Part shown: one piece after another, positions 8,650 through 16,062 of the stretch
Numbering within the stretch: position 1 is the first letter of the stretch
How the letters are laid out: each line of letters begins with the position of its first letter
From: Candidatus Dadabacteria bacterium
GTDB lineage: Bacteria > Desulfobacterota_D > UBA1144 > Nemesobacterales > UBA2774
DNA length: 34,558 bases
NCBI GenBank assembly: GCA_020027805.1
Contig: JAHKKQ010000010.1
Span: 1 to 34,558 of the forward strand
Reading direction: 5' to 3'
Notes under the pieces: model-generated
The model's database searches: none
Told to the model about the DNA's origin: nothing
What the model saw: only the letters and a program-made list of their open reading frames with translations
Made by a program: the position numbers and the translations under genes

Positions 8650-8705
8650 TCCATCATCGCCCTTTTAGGAGTTCGGATGCCGGATATGACTAACGTGTAA
8701 CCTTA

Positions 8706-9143
8706 TTAGGCGCTAAAGCGGTTGAAGTATTCACCGAAAAGCGAGAAAGCCTTTTCGATGTTTTCCTGCGCCATGGTGCGGGCGTCCTTCGCGAACTTCT
8801 CGGTCATGGTCTTCGCCGTCTGTATCTGCTCTTTGCGGAATGTGAGATAGCGGTCGAGATGCTCGGATACCTTCTTAGCGCTCCCGTCGTAAGGAAGGTC
8901 CTTTACGAACGGCAGGTCTTTCGGGAAATCCTTGTAGAACCCGCTGACGTTGGTCATGAATTCCTTTTCGAGGCCGAACATGTGTTCGGCCTGAGCGCCG
9001 AGCGCCTTAAGGTTCTGCTCGAAGAGCGAAAACGTAAACTCGAGGCCGTTCAAATAGTTCTCTTTTACGAGACCTGAAAACTCCTTTACCGGCTCTGTAA
9101 ATTCCTTTACTTTTGAAGCTGACTTCTTTGTAGTTTCGGACAT
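8706..9143 (-). CDS. Phasin-like granule-associated protein
   Basis: This 145-residue, all-helical, Lys/Glu/Phe-rich protein has no signal peptide. Its layout fits the phasin family: amphipathic helices around LNGLEFTFSLFEQNLKALG, and a C-terminal helical stretch ending in LFGEYFNRF. Phasins coat polyhydroxyalkanoate granules, but no PHA synthase or depolymerase gene lies in the window, so the granule role is inferred only. An AGGAGG Shine-Dalgarno sequence precedes the ATG and a good promoter is at 9176-9203, so it is probably its own transcription unit and well expressed. A generic stress-related helical protein is the alternative. Confidence 0.7.
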   Translation of the reverse strand: MSETTKKSASKVKEFTEPVKEFSGLVKENYLNGLEFTFSLFEQNLKALGAQAEHMFGLEKEFMTNVSGFYKDFPKDLPFVKDLPYDGSAKKVSEHLDRYLTFRKEQIQTAKTMTEKFAKDARTMAQENIEKAFSLFGEYFNRFSA

Positions 9144-9175
9144 GGCGAAACCTCCTGATATGATTTTCTAAGAAC

Positions 9176-9203
9176 AATATAAACAGGAAACGGGCGTTGT
9201 CAA
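9176..9203 (-). promoter_or_regulatory. Strong promoter for the phasin-like gene
   Basis: On the minus strand a perfect TTGACA (9198-9203) is followed after 16 bases by TATATT (9176-9181), about 33 bases upstream of the ATG. It is the best sigma-70-type promoter seen in the window. Confidence 0.65.
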
Positions 9204-9318
9204 GGGTTTTTATTCGCAATTGCACAATTTGATATTCGTTGTAGAACAGGGTGTTACATATATTAACGCAGTGTTAAGAGACGCATATGCTAATAAAATG
9301 GCAAGTCTCGCCGTAGCC

Positions 9319-9439
9319 ACGGTCTGATTATTGTTAGCGGTTAAGACCGTCCCTCCACCCGGAAGCTCCGGGGGCATGCCCGACACCGGACGAGCGCAAA
9401 GAGACCGGCTCCGGGAGGTGCGGCTAACTTTTAGGTTAG
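9319..9439 (+). ncRNA. Candidate structured RNA or leader
   Basis: This stretch packs several hairpins: ACGGTCT (9319-9325) with AGACCGT (9344-9350); CCCGGA-AGC-TCCGGG (9358-9372); the palindrome GGGCATGCCC (9372-9381); CCGGA (9386-9390) with TCCGG (9410-9414); and CTAAC (9424-9428) with GTTAG (9435-9439). It has no open frame and does not match the window's dispersed repeats. It lies 47 bases upstream of a phospholipid-synthesis-type gene, so it could be a 5' leader or a separate small RNA. No known riboswitch consensus fits. Strand is assumed from the downstream gene. Confidence 0.35.
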
Positions 9440-9485
9440 AATGTTGTTTTAAGTGATAATGCCGCCCGGTCGCGGATAGTTCGGA

Positions 9486-10064
9486 ATGAAATACCTAACG
9501 TTAAAATCGGTTCCCGATCTCCTCTGTTACGCGAGGCTCCTCCTGGTCCCGGTGGTGCTGGCGCTCGCCTTGTCGGCCCTGCCCTTCTATGCGGGGATCG
9601 CGCTCCTCGCGGCGGGTATCACGGACGTGCTCGACGGCATTATCGCGCGCAGGTGGAGCATCGCCACCGCTTACGGGAGCAGGCTCGATTCCATAGCGGA
9701 CACGCTCATGGAAGTATCAGCCGCTCTGGCTGTCCTGATTTTGAAGCCCGGGATATTTACGGGCCACGCACTCGTACTCGGCGCGTGGATCGTGATCGAG
9801 GCGTCCTCCATCCTCCTCGGGTGGCTGAAGTTCAGGCGGCTTGCGAACCTCCACCTCTATCTGACGAAGGCTGCGGGCGTAGTAGCGTACGCGTTCGTGA
9901 TATACACGCTCGCCATAGGTTACAACGAAACTTTCTTTTACGTTACGGTTACGCTCCTCATCGTTTCGTCCCTCGAATGCCTCATCCTCCAGCTATTCGC
10001 CCCGCGCGTGGACGAGCACATGAAGTCCATATACCACGCGTACCGGGGCGGGAGGCTCTTTTGA
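9486..10064 (+). CDS. CDP-alcohol phosphatidyltransferase
   Basis: This 192-residue integral membrane enzyme carries the full catalytic signature D47-x2-D50-G51-x2-A54-R55-x8-G64-x3-D68-x3-D72. Enzymes with this motif displace CMP from a CDP-alcohol to build phospholipids such as phosphatidylglycerophosphate. About six hydrophobic segments surround the motif, with two before it and the rest after. Length suits PgsA-like or related small enzymes, but the acceptor cannot be read from sequence, so I give no symbol. The ATG has only a weak Shine-Dalgarno sequence. It stands alone between a divergent phasin gene and a repeat-filled gap. Confidence 0.92.
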   Translation: MKYLTLKSVPDLLCYARLLLVPVVLALALSALPFYAGIALLAAGITDVLDGIIARRWSIATAYGSRLDSIADTLMEVSAALAVLILKPGIFTGHALVLGAWIVIEASSILLGWLKFRRLANLHLYLTKAAGVVAYAFVIYTLAIGYNETFFYVTVTLLIVSSLECLILQLFAPRVDEHMKSIYHAYRGGRLF

Positions 10065-10123
10065 TGCATTATATTCTGTCATCGAGAGACCGTCTTCTGG
10101 TCGTGGCGATCTTGCTTTTCGTT

Positions 10124-10207
10124 GTCATTCCCGCGGAAGCGGGAATCCATATCTTTAAATCAAAATAAGAAAAGACTGGATTCCCGATTAAAGATTTCGG
10201 GAATGAC
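10124..10207. repeat. dRS3-like inverted-repeat element, family C
   Basis: Outer ends GTCATTCCCG (10124-10133) and CGGGAATGAC (10198-10207) are perfect inverted repeats. Each half is itself a hairpin: ATTCCC-8 bases-GGGAAT at 10127-10146, and ATTCCC..GGGAAT at 10180-10204. The first half fits the ATTCCC-N8-GGGAAT pattern known as dRS3 in Neisseria; similar palindromes occur in many bacteria. The 84-base structure has the form of a miniature palindromic element. Confidence 0.75.
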
Positions 10208-10267
10208 AGAAAAGAAAAGGGTGAGATTGCCGCGCGCTTCACGCCCTCCGGAACAGAAAAGACAAAA

Positions 10268-10400
10268 ATGTTTTTCTTCTTTTCCTTTATGAAAAGACAC
10301 GCATTGTGTGTTTTATGGAACGACAAAGAAAAGAGAAAGGCTGTTTTGTTATTCTTCTTTTCCTCGATGAAAAGAAGCATAATTCTGTAATGTCGTGAAA
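10268..10400. repeat. Family A hairpins, copies 2a and 2b
   Basis: A perfect CTTCTTTTC/GAAAAGAAG stem lies at 10354-10377. A second, partly decayed version lies at about 10273-10296. The CACGCATTGTGTG palindrome sits between them and TAATTCTGTAATGTC follows. The modules match those at 39-96 and 13072-13142. Confidence 0.65.
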
Positions 10401-10410
10401 GAAAACTCCG

Positions 10411-10572
10411 CCCTTCGACCCTTCGACAAGCTTCCGTCTTCGCTATCCTCCTATGCTAAAGCTTCGGAGGATAAAAGGCTACGCCGGACAATCAGGGTGA
10501 ACGGGTCTGGCTTCGTTGCTGGTTTGAGCGGAAGAGATTCGGAAGAATCGTAGAGTCACACTACGTGCGTGT
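10411..10572. repeat. Dispersed repeat, family B copy 1
   Basis: The first 95 bases (10411-10505) match 27271-27365 at all but three positions by eye. The core includes ATCCTCC..GGAGGAT as a 7-bp stem. The tail carries GGAAGAATCG and a CACACTACGTGCGTG palindrome, as in the copies at 13340, 24014 and 27430. It ends immediately at the stop codon of the SDR gene. Confidence 0.8.
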
Positions 10573-10573
10573 T

Positions 10574-11359
10574 TCAATAACTCGAGAGCGTGCCCCCGTC
10601 CACGACGATAACCTCCCCGGTGATGTAGTCGGACGCCCTCGACGCGAGGAGCACGGTCGCCCCCTTCAAGTCGTCCTCTCCCCCGAACCTCCCCGCCGGA
10701 ATCGACGCGAGGAGCTCCGCCCCTTTGTCCATGAATTCGGGGCTGATCACGGGCTCCGTCATGTTGGTCGGGAACCACCCGGGCGCGATCGCGTTTACGT
10801 TGATGTTGTGCTTTATCCACCTCACGGCGAGGTCTTTCGTGAGGGTGACTACGGCGCCCTTGGAGGCCACGTATGCCGGGGCGCTCACGAGGCTCGTCGT
10901 CTGGTAGCCCATGACGGAAGATATGTTGATTATCTTCCCCCGCCCGGCCTTTATCATCTCCTTTGCCGCCTCCCTCGAACAGAGGAACGTGCCGGTCAGG
11001 TTTACGCGGAGGACCTTTTCCCAGTCCTCGAGAGTGGTGTCCTCGGGGAGCCCGCCCATGGCGATGCCCGCGTTGTTGACGAGTATGTCGAGCTTCCCGA
11101 ATTTCGCGGCAGTGTCCGCGACCATCTTTATTACGTCTGCTTCAATGGACACGTCGCATTTGAGCGGGAGCGTCTTCACCCCCGTGCTCTTCGATATCTC
11201 TTCGGCCGCCTTCACGCAGCCGCCCAAGTTCCTCGCGCATACGACGACGTCCGCCCCTGCCTCGGCGAGCGCGAGCGCCATCTGCTTCCCTATCCCCGTG
11301 TACCCTCCCGTGACTACGGCCGTCCTGCCCGAGAGATCGAAAAGCTCTTTTACGTTCAT
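10574..11359 (-). CDS. Short-chain dehydrogenase/reductase
   Basis: This 261-residue cytoplasmic SDR enzyme is NAD(P)-dependent. The cofactor loop is TGGYTGIG (17-24), the structural NNAG is at 95-98, and the catalytic residues are Ser147 or Ser148, Tyr163 and Lys167 in the Y-x3-K motif. A C-terminal VVDGGT stretch is typical of classical SDRs. It resembles 3-oxoacyl-ACP reductase or gluconate 5-dehydrogenase-like members, but the substrate cannot be settled by reading. The ATG is preceded by AGGAGG. Nearby genes are fumC and repeats, with no acyl-chain synthesis genes, so I do not call it fabG. Confidence 0.9.
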   Translation of the reverse strand: MNVKELFDLSGRTAVVTGGYTGIGKQMALALAEAGADVVVCARNLGGCVKAAEEISKSTGVKTLPLKCDVSIEADVIKMVADTAAKFGKLDILVNNAGIAMGGLPEDTTLEDWEKVLRVNLTGTFLCSREAAKEMIKAGRGKIINISSVMGYQTTSLVSAPAYVASKGAVVTLTKDLAVRWIKHNINVNAIAPGWFPTNMTEPVISPEFMDKGAELLASIPAGRFGGEDDLKGATVLLASRASDYITGEVIVVDGGTLSSY

Positions 11360-11547
11360 GCGGTGCCTCCTGTGATGCTCGCAATGACAGGCTTATATTT
11401 TTTAAGGTACCCCCTCACCCTACTATTTTGGCTAAGGCATCGACGTACCGGAATTAATTATCAATTCTGCCTTCGCTGTAAGAGCGACCAATTCCTCGTT
11501 CGCTCGGAATTGTTTCCCCTCGAAGGGGAGAGGGGAATGTAGTATAT

Positions 11548-11572
11548 CGCAACTGGAAGCCGCTCCTACAGA
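11548..11572. repeat. Partial REP-like repeat, family D
   Basis: This is one inverted half of the element at 15236-15297: it reads GCAACTGGAAGCCGCTCCTACA, the complement of TGTAGGAGCGGCTTCCAG. It lies just past the end of fumC in the gap 11360-11593. That gap otherwise holds low-complexity repeat debris such as CCCCTCACCC and no gene. Confidence 0.65.
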
Positions 11573-11593
11573 TGGGAGATCCGGAGCCTCCTC

Positions 11594-13000
11594 CTACTTC
11601 TTCGTACCCGGCTCTGTCATCGACCAGGGGTCCAATAACTGCTTCAGCTTCTCGGCCGGGAGCACCTTCTTCTCGAGCGCGACCTGCCTCACCGTTTTTC
11701 CGGTTTCGTAGGCCTCCTTCGCTATCTTCGCGGCGCTGTCGTATCCGATTACGGGGGCGAGGCTCGTGCACATGGCGAGGCTCTTCTCTATCATCTCCTC
11801 GCACCGCTTTTTATCGGCCTTAATCCCCTTCACGCACTTGTCGGTGAATACCTGGGAGACCTTGCCCAGGAGCTCTATAGACTGGAGCAGGTTGTGTCCC
11901 TTGACGGGCATCATGACGTTAAGCTCGAAGTTCCCGAACTGTCCGCCTATCGTTATGGTGAGGTCGTTCCCGATGACCTGAGCCGCGACCTGGCACACGG
12001 CTTCGGGAATTACCGGGTTCACCTTGCCCGGCATGATCGACGAGCCCGGCTGGACCGCGGGTATTATTATCTCCCCTATGCCGCAGCGGGGGCCGCTCCC
12101 GAGCCACCTTATGTCGTTCGCAATCTTCATCAGGCTCACAGCGAGGGTCTTGAGAGAGCCGCTCGCCTCGACCACGGCGTCCTTCGAGCCCTGGGCCTCG
12201 AAATGGTTCTCGGCCTCATAGAGCCTGGTGCCCGTCATCCTGCTGAGCCTCCCGGCGACGAGCCCGGCGAATTTCGGGTGCGTGTTTATGCCGGTGCCCA
12301 CGGCAGTACCGCCGATTGCGAGCTCCGACAGCTCTTCCCTCGCGTGCTCCACCCTTTTGATCCCGTGCTTTATCATGCTCGCGTAGCCGCTGAACTCCTG
12401 TCCGAGCCTTATGGGCGTCGCGTCCTGGAGGTGCGTGCGCCCGATCTTCACTATCTTGTCGAACTCGCGCGCCTTCGCCGAGAGCGCCTTCTCGAGGTTC
12501 CTTAACGAGGGCAGGAGCAGGTCGTTTATCGCGAGTATTGCGGATACGTGTATGGCGGTCGGGTAGACGTCGTTACTCGACTGCCCCATGTTCACGTGGT
12601 CGTTCGGATGTATCCCCGACTTGTCCCCTTTCTTGCCGCCTATGATCTCGTTCGCGCGGTTGGCTATGACTTCGTTCGTGTTCATGTTCGTCGATGTGCC
12701 TGAACCCGTCTGGAATACGTCGAGCACGAAATGGTCGTCGAGCTTCCCGTCGATGACTTCCCTCGCCGCCCTTACTATAGCGGCCCCGGCCTTCTTGCCG
12801 AGAAGTCCCAACTGCATGTTGGACTCGGCCGCGGCTAATTTAATCATCCCCATGGCCTTTATCAGAAGGCTGTGCTTGCGTATTCCGCTGATGGGGAAAT
12901 TCTCTATCGCCCTCGCGGTCTGGGCTCCGTAATATGCGTTCGAGGGGACTTCCATCTCCCCCATCGAATCGTATTCAGTTCTCGTAGATTTGCTGGCCAT
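11594..13000 (-). CDS. fumC: Class II fumarate hydratase
   Basis: This 468-residue enzyme interconverts fumarate and malate in the TCA cycle and is iron-independent. The superfamily signature GSSIMPGKVN starts at 319, with the active-site neighbourhood GSGTSTNMN at 99-107, GRTHLQDATP near 187-196 and GGTAVGTG at 230-237. Aspartase also shares these. GPRCGIGE, GNFELNV and the terminal LDPWSMTEPG favour fumarase. AspA-like features in the first 60 residues (YYGAQTARAIENFPISG) make the assignment slightly less than certain. A strong GGAGGAG Shine-Dalgarno sequence precedes the ATG. Confidence 0.9.
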   Translation of the reverse strand: MASKSTRTEYDSMGEMEVPSNAYYGAQTARAIENFPISGIRKHSLLIKAMGMIKLAAAESNMQLGLLGKKAGAAIVRAAREVIDGKLDDHFVLDVFQTGSGTSTNMNTNEVIANRANEIIGGKKGDKSGIHPNDHVNMGQSSNDVYPTAIHVSAILAINDLLLPSLRNLEKALSAKAREFDKIVKIGRTHLQDATPIRLGQEFSGYASMIKHGIKRVEHAREELSELAIGGTAVGTGINTHPKFAGLVAGRLSRMTGTRLYEAENHFEAQGSKDAVVEASGSLKTLAVSLMKIANDIRWLGSGPRCGIGEIIIPAVQPGSSIMPGKVNPVIPEAVCQVAAQVIGNDLTITIGGQFGNFELNVMMPVKGHNLLQSIELLGKVSQVFTDKCVKGIKADKKRCEEMIEKSLAMCTSLAPVIGYDSAAKIAKEAYETGKTVRQVALEKKVLPAEKLKQLLDPWSMTEPGTKK

Positions 13001-13381
13001 AAAACTCCTCCTTGGCTTCTGTGTTTAGGGAGAGATAATTATGCCATAACGGGGATATTTTTCTAATTGGCACACAAAGTGTGGGTTTATGAAAAGACAG
13101 AGAAAGCTAAATTTATTTCTTCTTTTCCTTGATGAAAAGAAGCAAAAATCATCCGACTACAGTATTAGCTAAAAATCTCACGTACTCGCTAAATCTTCCA
13201 ATTCTGCCCCATCCCGTGGAAGATTTTTAACGCTCGTACAATCGATTTTCTTGACGCAAATTCTGTAATGTCGGAAATAATCACCCTTCGACAAGCTCAG
13301 GGTGAACGGGTTGGTTTCGGTTGATGGTTGAGCGGTGGAGTTGGAAGGAACCGTATATGCGCCACACATTACGTGCTGCGC
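13001..13381. other. Repeat-filled intergenic region
   Basis: This 381-base gap between fumC and the permease holds family A modules (13072-13142), degraded copies of the AAGATTT/AGATTTTTAGC phrase also seen at the window start, and a family B element (13281-13391). No gene is supported. The 63-codon minus-strand frame at 13178-13369 is repeat sequence. Confidence 0.7.
13072..13142. repeat. Family A hairpin, copy 3
   Basis: CTTCTTTTC (13119-13127) and GAAAAGAAG (13134-13142) form the same 9-bp stem as at 73-96. The CACACAAAGTGTG palindrome lies on the left and TATGAAAAGACA lies between, as in the copy near 10290. Confidence 0.65.
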
Positions 13382-13391
13382 TCACACATTA
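13281..13391. repeat. Dispersed repeat, family B, short form
   Basis: The element starts with CCCTTCGACAAGCTCAGGGTGAACGGG (13284-13310) and lacks the 60-base core of the long copies. Its tail has GGAAGGAACCGTATATG and a CACACATTACGTG palindrome, ending over the permease stop codon. Like the copy at 24014, it carries a Shine-Dalgarno-like GGAAGGA correctly spaced before ATG. Confidence 0.7.
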
Positions 13392-15091
13392 AAGAACAGC
13401 CTTATCTTCACGTCCTCGTGTTTCGCCGAGGTCTCGATCCTGTCGGGATAGACCCCGGTGAGGAAATCCTTTATGCCGTGGACGAACGCGTCCTCCTCCA
13501 TGAAATGACTGTGCTTCGCTCCGACCGCGGGGAGCGCGAGCAGCGTCCCCTTGTATTCGATTATTATTTCGAGATAGACCTCGTCGTATTCGGCCTCTAT
13601 TTTTATAGGTCCGTGCGGGAGGTTAGCCTCCGTCAGGTGCTCGATTATCTGCTCCGTAGACGAAACGGCGTGCTCGATTATCTCGTCGTCGAGCCTCCAT
13701 TCCCTTTCGCGGGATTTCAGGTGCTCACGGAGGTGCTCGCACGACTGGAGCGACTTATCGTACATGAGCACGTCCTTTTTCTTAATGCCGAGTCTGAATA
13801 TGAGGACGAGGACGACCGACGAGATGAGGGCGAGAGAAAGCGTCGTATCCGTCATGAGCTTAAGCCATTCGGGGAAACTATCGAAATAACCATGGAAAAC
13901 CTTCCTGCCTATCCCGAGGAGGAGCGATACGCCTACGACGTAAGTCATTCTGGAGTCGAGGTTCCTCGTCGTCATTATCTCGATACCGCCCGAGATCATG
14001 AACGCTCCGCTCACGACGAGCGACGCGCCTACGACCGAAAGCGGCAGCATCAGGAAGAGGGCCGATATCTTCGGGAAGAATGCGAGCACGATGAGGAATA
14101 TGCCGGTCGGGAAAGCCATGTAACGGCTCGTCGAGCCCGCGGCCTGCGACAGCCCGACTATTCCCGGCGTCGCGTTCATGCCCGGAGCGCCCATGAGGCC
14201 CCCCAGCATGCAGCCTATCCCGTCCGCCAGCATGCCCTTCTTTATCGGTCCGTAATCGGGTCTCTTCCAGTCCAGATCGTTTATCTTCTCCGCCGTCGTT
14301 ACTACACCTATCGTCCTCAGTGACGCGGCTATTCCCGCCGTAAGGAATGCGGGGATGAGCGAGGCGTTGAAGCTGTAGGATATATAGCTCGGATCGGGGA
14401 GCGCGAATATCGCCGAGTTCTTGAACAATTCGATCGAGCTTGGAGGCACGATGCCCAGGAATATGGCTATCACGAAACCCGCCGCTATTCCGAAAAGCGA
14501 GCAGAGGAGCCTTAGTATCCCTTTGAACCAGATACTGAACCCCATGATGATAGAGATGGCTATGACCCCTACTAGCAGGTTCTCCGTATACTGCGGCTTG
14601 CCGAACCCTTTGACGTCGAGCAGGTTGCCGAGTGCCACGAGGCCGAGCTCGATGCCGATAACGAGCACTATGAAGCCCGAGACCGCCGGAGGGAAAACGG
14701 GTTTCAGCCGCCTGATGAATATCGATACCAGGACCTCGACCGCCCCGGCGAATATGGTCATGGCGAATACCGCCGGGAGCCCGCCCGCCTTGACTGCAAG
14801 AACCGACGGGGCCAGGTATACCGCCGAATAGACCGGGGACGCGAAATATCCGGACCCTATCGGCCCCTTCCACAGGGACTGCAGGATCGTCGCTATGCCG
14901 ATGGCTATCATCCCCATGCTTATGGCGTTCGCCGTCACTTTCTCGGGCACGTCGCCGTAGCTCGCGATGAGCACTATGTAGACGAGTGTGACCGCGATGT
15001 AGACCGTGAACTGGAACCCGAGCGGGATGAGCCTCGCGATCGGGGGCATTTCCGCGACTGAGTATATGAGGTCCTTCGGCTTAGTGGTCAG
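13382..15091 (-). CDS. NCS2-family xanthine/uracil permease with extra C-terminal domain
   Basis: This integral membrane transporter belongs to the nucleobase:cation symporter-2 family, with 12 or so hydrophobic segments over residues 15-430. From ATG 15049 it would be 555 residues, but translation just upstream (KPKDLIYSVAE, then MPPIARLIPLG) matches the family's N-terminal pattern PxDLxY.v.E.PP. The frame upstream to the TAA at 15131-15133 has no ATG, GTG or TTG. CTG 15091, with GAGGG about 8 bases before it, is the best start (569 residues). A soluble domain of about 125 residues follows the last helix, contains EIIEHAVSSTEQIIEHL, and is not part of the core fold. Substrate uncertain. Confidence 0.85.
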   Translation of the reverse strand: MTTKPKDLIYSVAEMPPIARLIPLGFQFTVYIAVTLVYIVLIASYGDVPEKVTANAISMGMIAIGIATILQSLWKGPIGSGYFASPVYSAVYLAPSVLAVKAGGLPAVFAMTIFAGAVEVLVSIFIRRLKPVFPPAVSGFIVLVIGIELGLVALGNLLDVKGFGKPQYTENLLVGVIAISIIMGFSIWFKGILRLLCSLFGIAAGFVIAIFLGIVPPSSIELFKNSAIFALPDPSYISYSFNASLIPAFLTAGIAASLRTIGVVTTAEKINDLDWKRPDYGPIKKGMLADGIGCMLGGLMGAPGMNATPGIVGLSQAAGSTSRYMAFPTGIFLIVLAFFPKISALFLMLPLSVVGASLVVSGAFMISGGIEIMTTRNLDSRMTYVVGVSLLLGIGRKVFHGYFDSFPEWLKLMTDTTLSLALISSVVLVLIFRLGIKKKDVLMYDKSLQSCEHLREHLKSREREWRLDDEIIEHAVSSTEQIIEHLTEANLPHGPIKIEAEYDEVYLEIIIEYKGTLLALPAVGAKHSHFMEEDAFVHGIKDFLTGVYPDRIETSAKHEDVKIRLFFNV

Positions 15092-15234
15092 GTTCGGACC
15101 CTCACTCGAAAACGAGATAAACGAATCTACTTAAAGAAGAGCAGCATTTCAACAGGCGGTTGTGCCTTCGTGCGGCTCACTTTTCATCTCGACGCGGCTC
15201 TACGGGTCTTCCTGGAGATTCCCGATCCTCAAAT

Positions 15235-15297
15235 CTGTAGGAGCGGCTTCCAGCCGCGATTAAACCCGATTATCGCACCAGGATGGTGCTCCTACAG
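15235..15297. repeat. REP-like palindromic element, family D
   Basis: The ends CTGTAGGAGC (15235-15244) and GCTCCTACAG (15288-15297) are inverted repeats. Inside are two hairpins, GCGGCTTCCAGCCGC and GCACCAGGATGGTGC. The TGTAGGAGCGGCTTCCAGCC phrase closely resembles REP sequences of Pseudomonas and Xanthomonas. A half copy lies at 11548-11572. Confidence 0.75.
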
Positions 15298-15374
15298 GGG
15301 TAGGAGAATGACGGAGCAAATGGAGCGTGCGAGGCGGCAGGGCGAAACATTAAAACTTTCTCCCTTTTCCATCG

Positions 15375-15401
15375 TATAATTAATCGTATATCACATGTGA
15401 T
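15375..15401 (+). promoter_or_regulatory. -10 box and perfect palindrome before the ECF sigma gene
   Basis: TATAAT at 15375-15380 is followed by a perfect 12-base palindrome, ATCACATGTGAT (15390-15401), 16 bases before the GTG start. There is no convincing -35 box at normal spacing. The palindrome would overlap the transcription start, fitting a repressor or autoregulatory operator. It contains TCACA and TGTGA, the half-sites of CRP-like proteins, but in inverted order. Confidence 0.4.
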
Positions 15402-15417
15402 CTGAAACGGGTATCCG

Positions 15418-16053
15418 GTGTTTGGAACAAATACGAAAAGCGGGTTGTCGGACGAAGAAGCGATGCGGAAATTTCAAAACGGCGACGAGGGGAGCTTCGA
15501 CCTCCTCTTGGGCCGGCACGGGGCCGGAGTGCTCAGGTTCGTTATCAGGATGACCGGGGCGGAGAAGGCGCAGGCCGAGGACCTGCTCCAGGAGATCTTC
15601 ATGAAGGTGATAGAGCGGAGGAAGAAGTACGACCCGGGCCAGAAGTTCTCGACCTGGCTCTACAGCATAGCGCGGAACCACTGCATAGATTATCTGCGGA
15701 CGGAGAGCTACAGGAGGCACAGCTCGCTCGACGCACCCATATCGGTTGAGGAGGAGGGCGGGGCGGTCGTAATCGACCTGGTCAGGAGCGGGGACAGGGA
15801 CCAGGAGGAGAGGGCCTTCGACCTCGAGGTGAAGGAGCTTATCGACATTGGCGTGAGAGGGTTGAAAGAGGAGTTCAGGGAAGTATTTTTATTAAGAGAG
15901 ATAGAAGGGCTTTCGTTTGAGGAGATAGCCGCGGTCACGGCGTCGCCGCTCGGCACGGTAAAGAGCCGCTTGAGATACGCGTACAAGGGGCTCCGGCAGG
16001 TGTTCGCGGAGTCCGGGTATTTCGAGGAAAGACAGAAAGCGAAAGGGGTGTGA
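15418..16053 (+). CDS. ECF-type RNA polymerase sigma factor
   Basis: This 211-residue sigma-70-family protein has region 2 at about 30-95 (FVIRMTG, AEDLLQEIFMKV, STWLYSIARNHCIDYLR), an acidic linker, and region 4 at about 145-200 (FREVFLLREIEGLSFEEIAAV, GTVKSRLRYAYKGLR). The lack of regions 1 and 3 marks it as an ECF factor, which directs RNA polymerase to a stress or envelope regulon. The GTG start is chosen because it gives the conserved N terminus; the Shine-Dalgarno sequence is weak. An anti-sigma gene follows after 9 bases, so the two are almost certainly cotranscribed. Confidence 0.93.
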   Translation: MFGTNTKSGLSDEEAMRKFQNGDEGSFDLLLGRHGAGVLRFVIRMTGAEKAQAEDLLQEIFMKVIERRKKYDPGQKFSTWLYSIARNHCIDYLRTESYRRHSSLDAPISVEEEGGAVVIDLVRSGDRDQEERAFDLEVKELIDIGVRGLKEEFREVFLLREIEGLSFEEIAAVTASPLGTVKSRLRYAYKGLRQVFAESGYFEERQKAKGV

Positions 16054-16062
16054 AGGGATAAT

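Larger units (their letters stand above)
10065..10573. other. Repeat-packed intergenic region
   Basis: This 509-base gap holds no credible gene. In order it carries a dRS3-like double hairpin (10124-10207), a fragment GAGATTGCCGCG of the family F type, two family A hairpins (about 10273-10296 and 10354-10377), and a long family B element (10411-10572) ending at the stop codon of the SDR gene. Open frames of about 100 codons here arise from repeat sequence. Confidence 0.75.
15092..15417. other. Divergent intergenic region with a REP element and sigma-gene control sites
   Basis: This gap separates the permease from the ECF sigma gene. It contains a REP-like palindrome (15236-15297), a perfect TATAAT at 15375-15380 and a palindrome at 15390-15401. 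No gene is supported. Confidence 0.6.

Noticed and set aside
9372..9439. Possible c-di-GMP (GEMM) riboswitch
   Set aside because: GCAAAG and a CTCCGG-AGGT-GCGG stretch recall parts of it, but the conserved CAGGGCAAACC segment and stem order are missing.
10411..10572. CRISPR-like array from repeated TTCGACCCTTCGAC
   Set aside because: The short direct repeats are adjacent, have no spacers of uniform length, and belong to a dispersed palindromic element; no cas genes are present.
10565..11542. 325-codon plus-strand frame over the SDR gene
   Set aside because: Shadow of the SDR gene, which has all catalytic motifs; the frame has no family features and its 3' part is repeat sequence.
11594..13000. 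Aspartate ammonia-lyase instead of fumarase
   Set aside because: The N terminus is AspA-like, but GPRCGIGE, GNFELNV and the LDPWSMTEPG end fit FumC better.
13328..14323. 331-codon plus-strand frame over the permease
   Set aside because: Highly charged Arg/Glu-rich shadow of a membrane-protein gene, starting inside a family B repeat.
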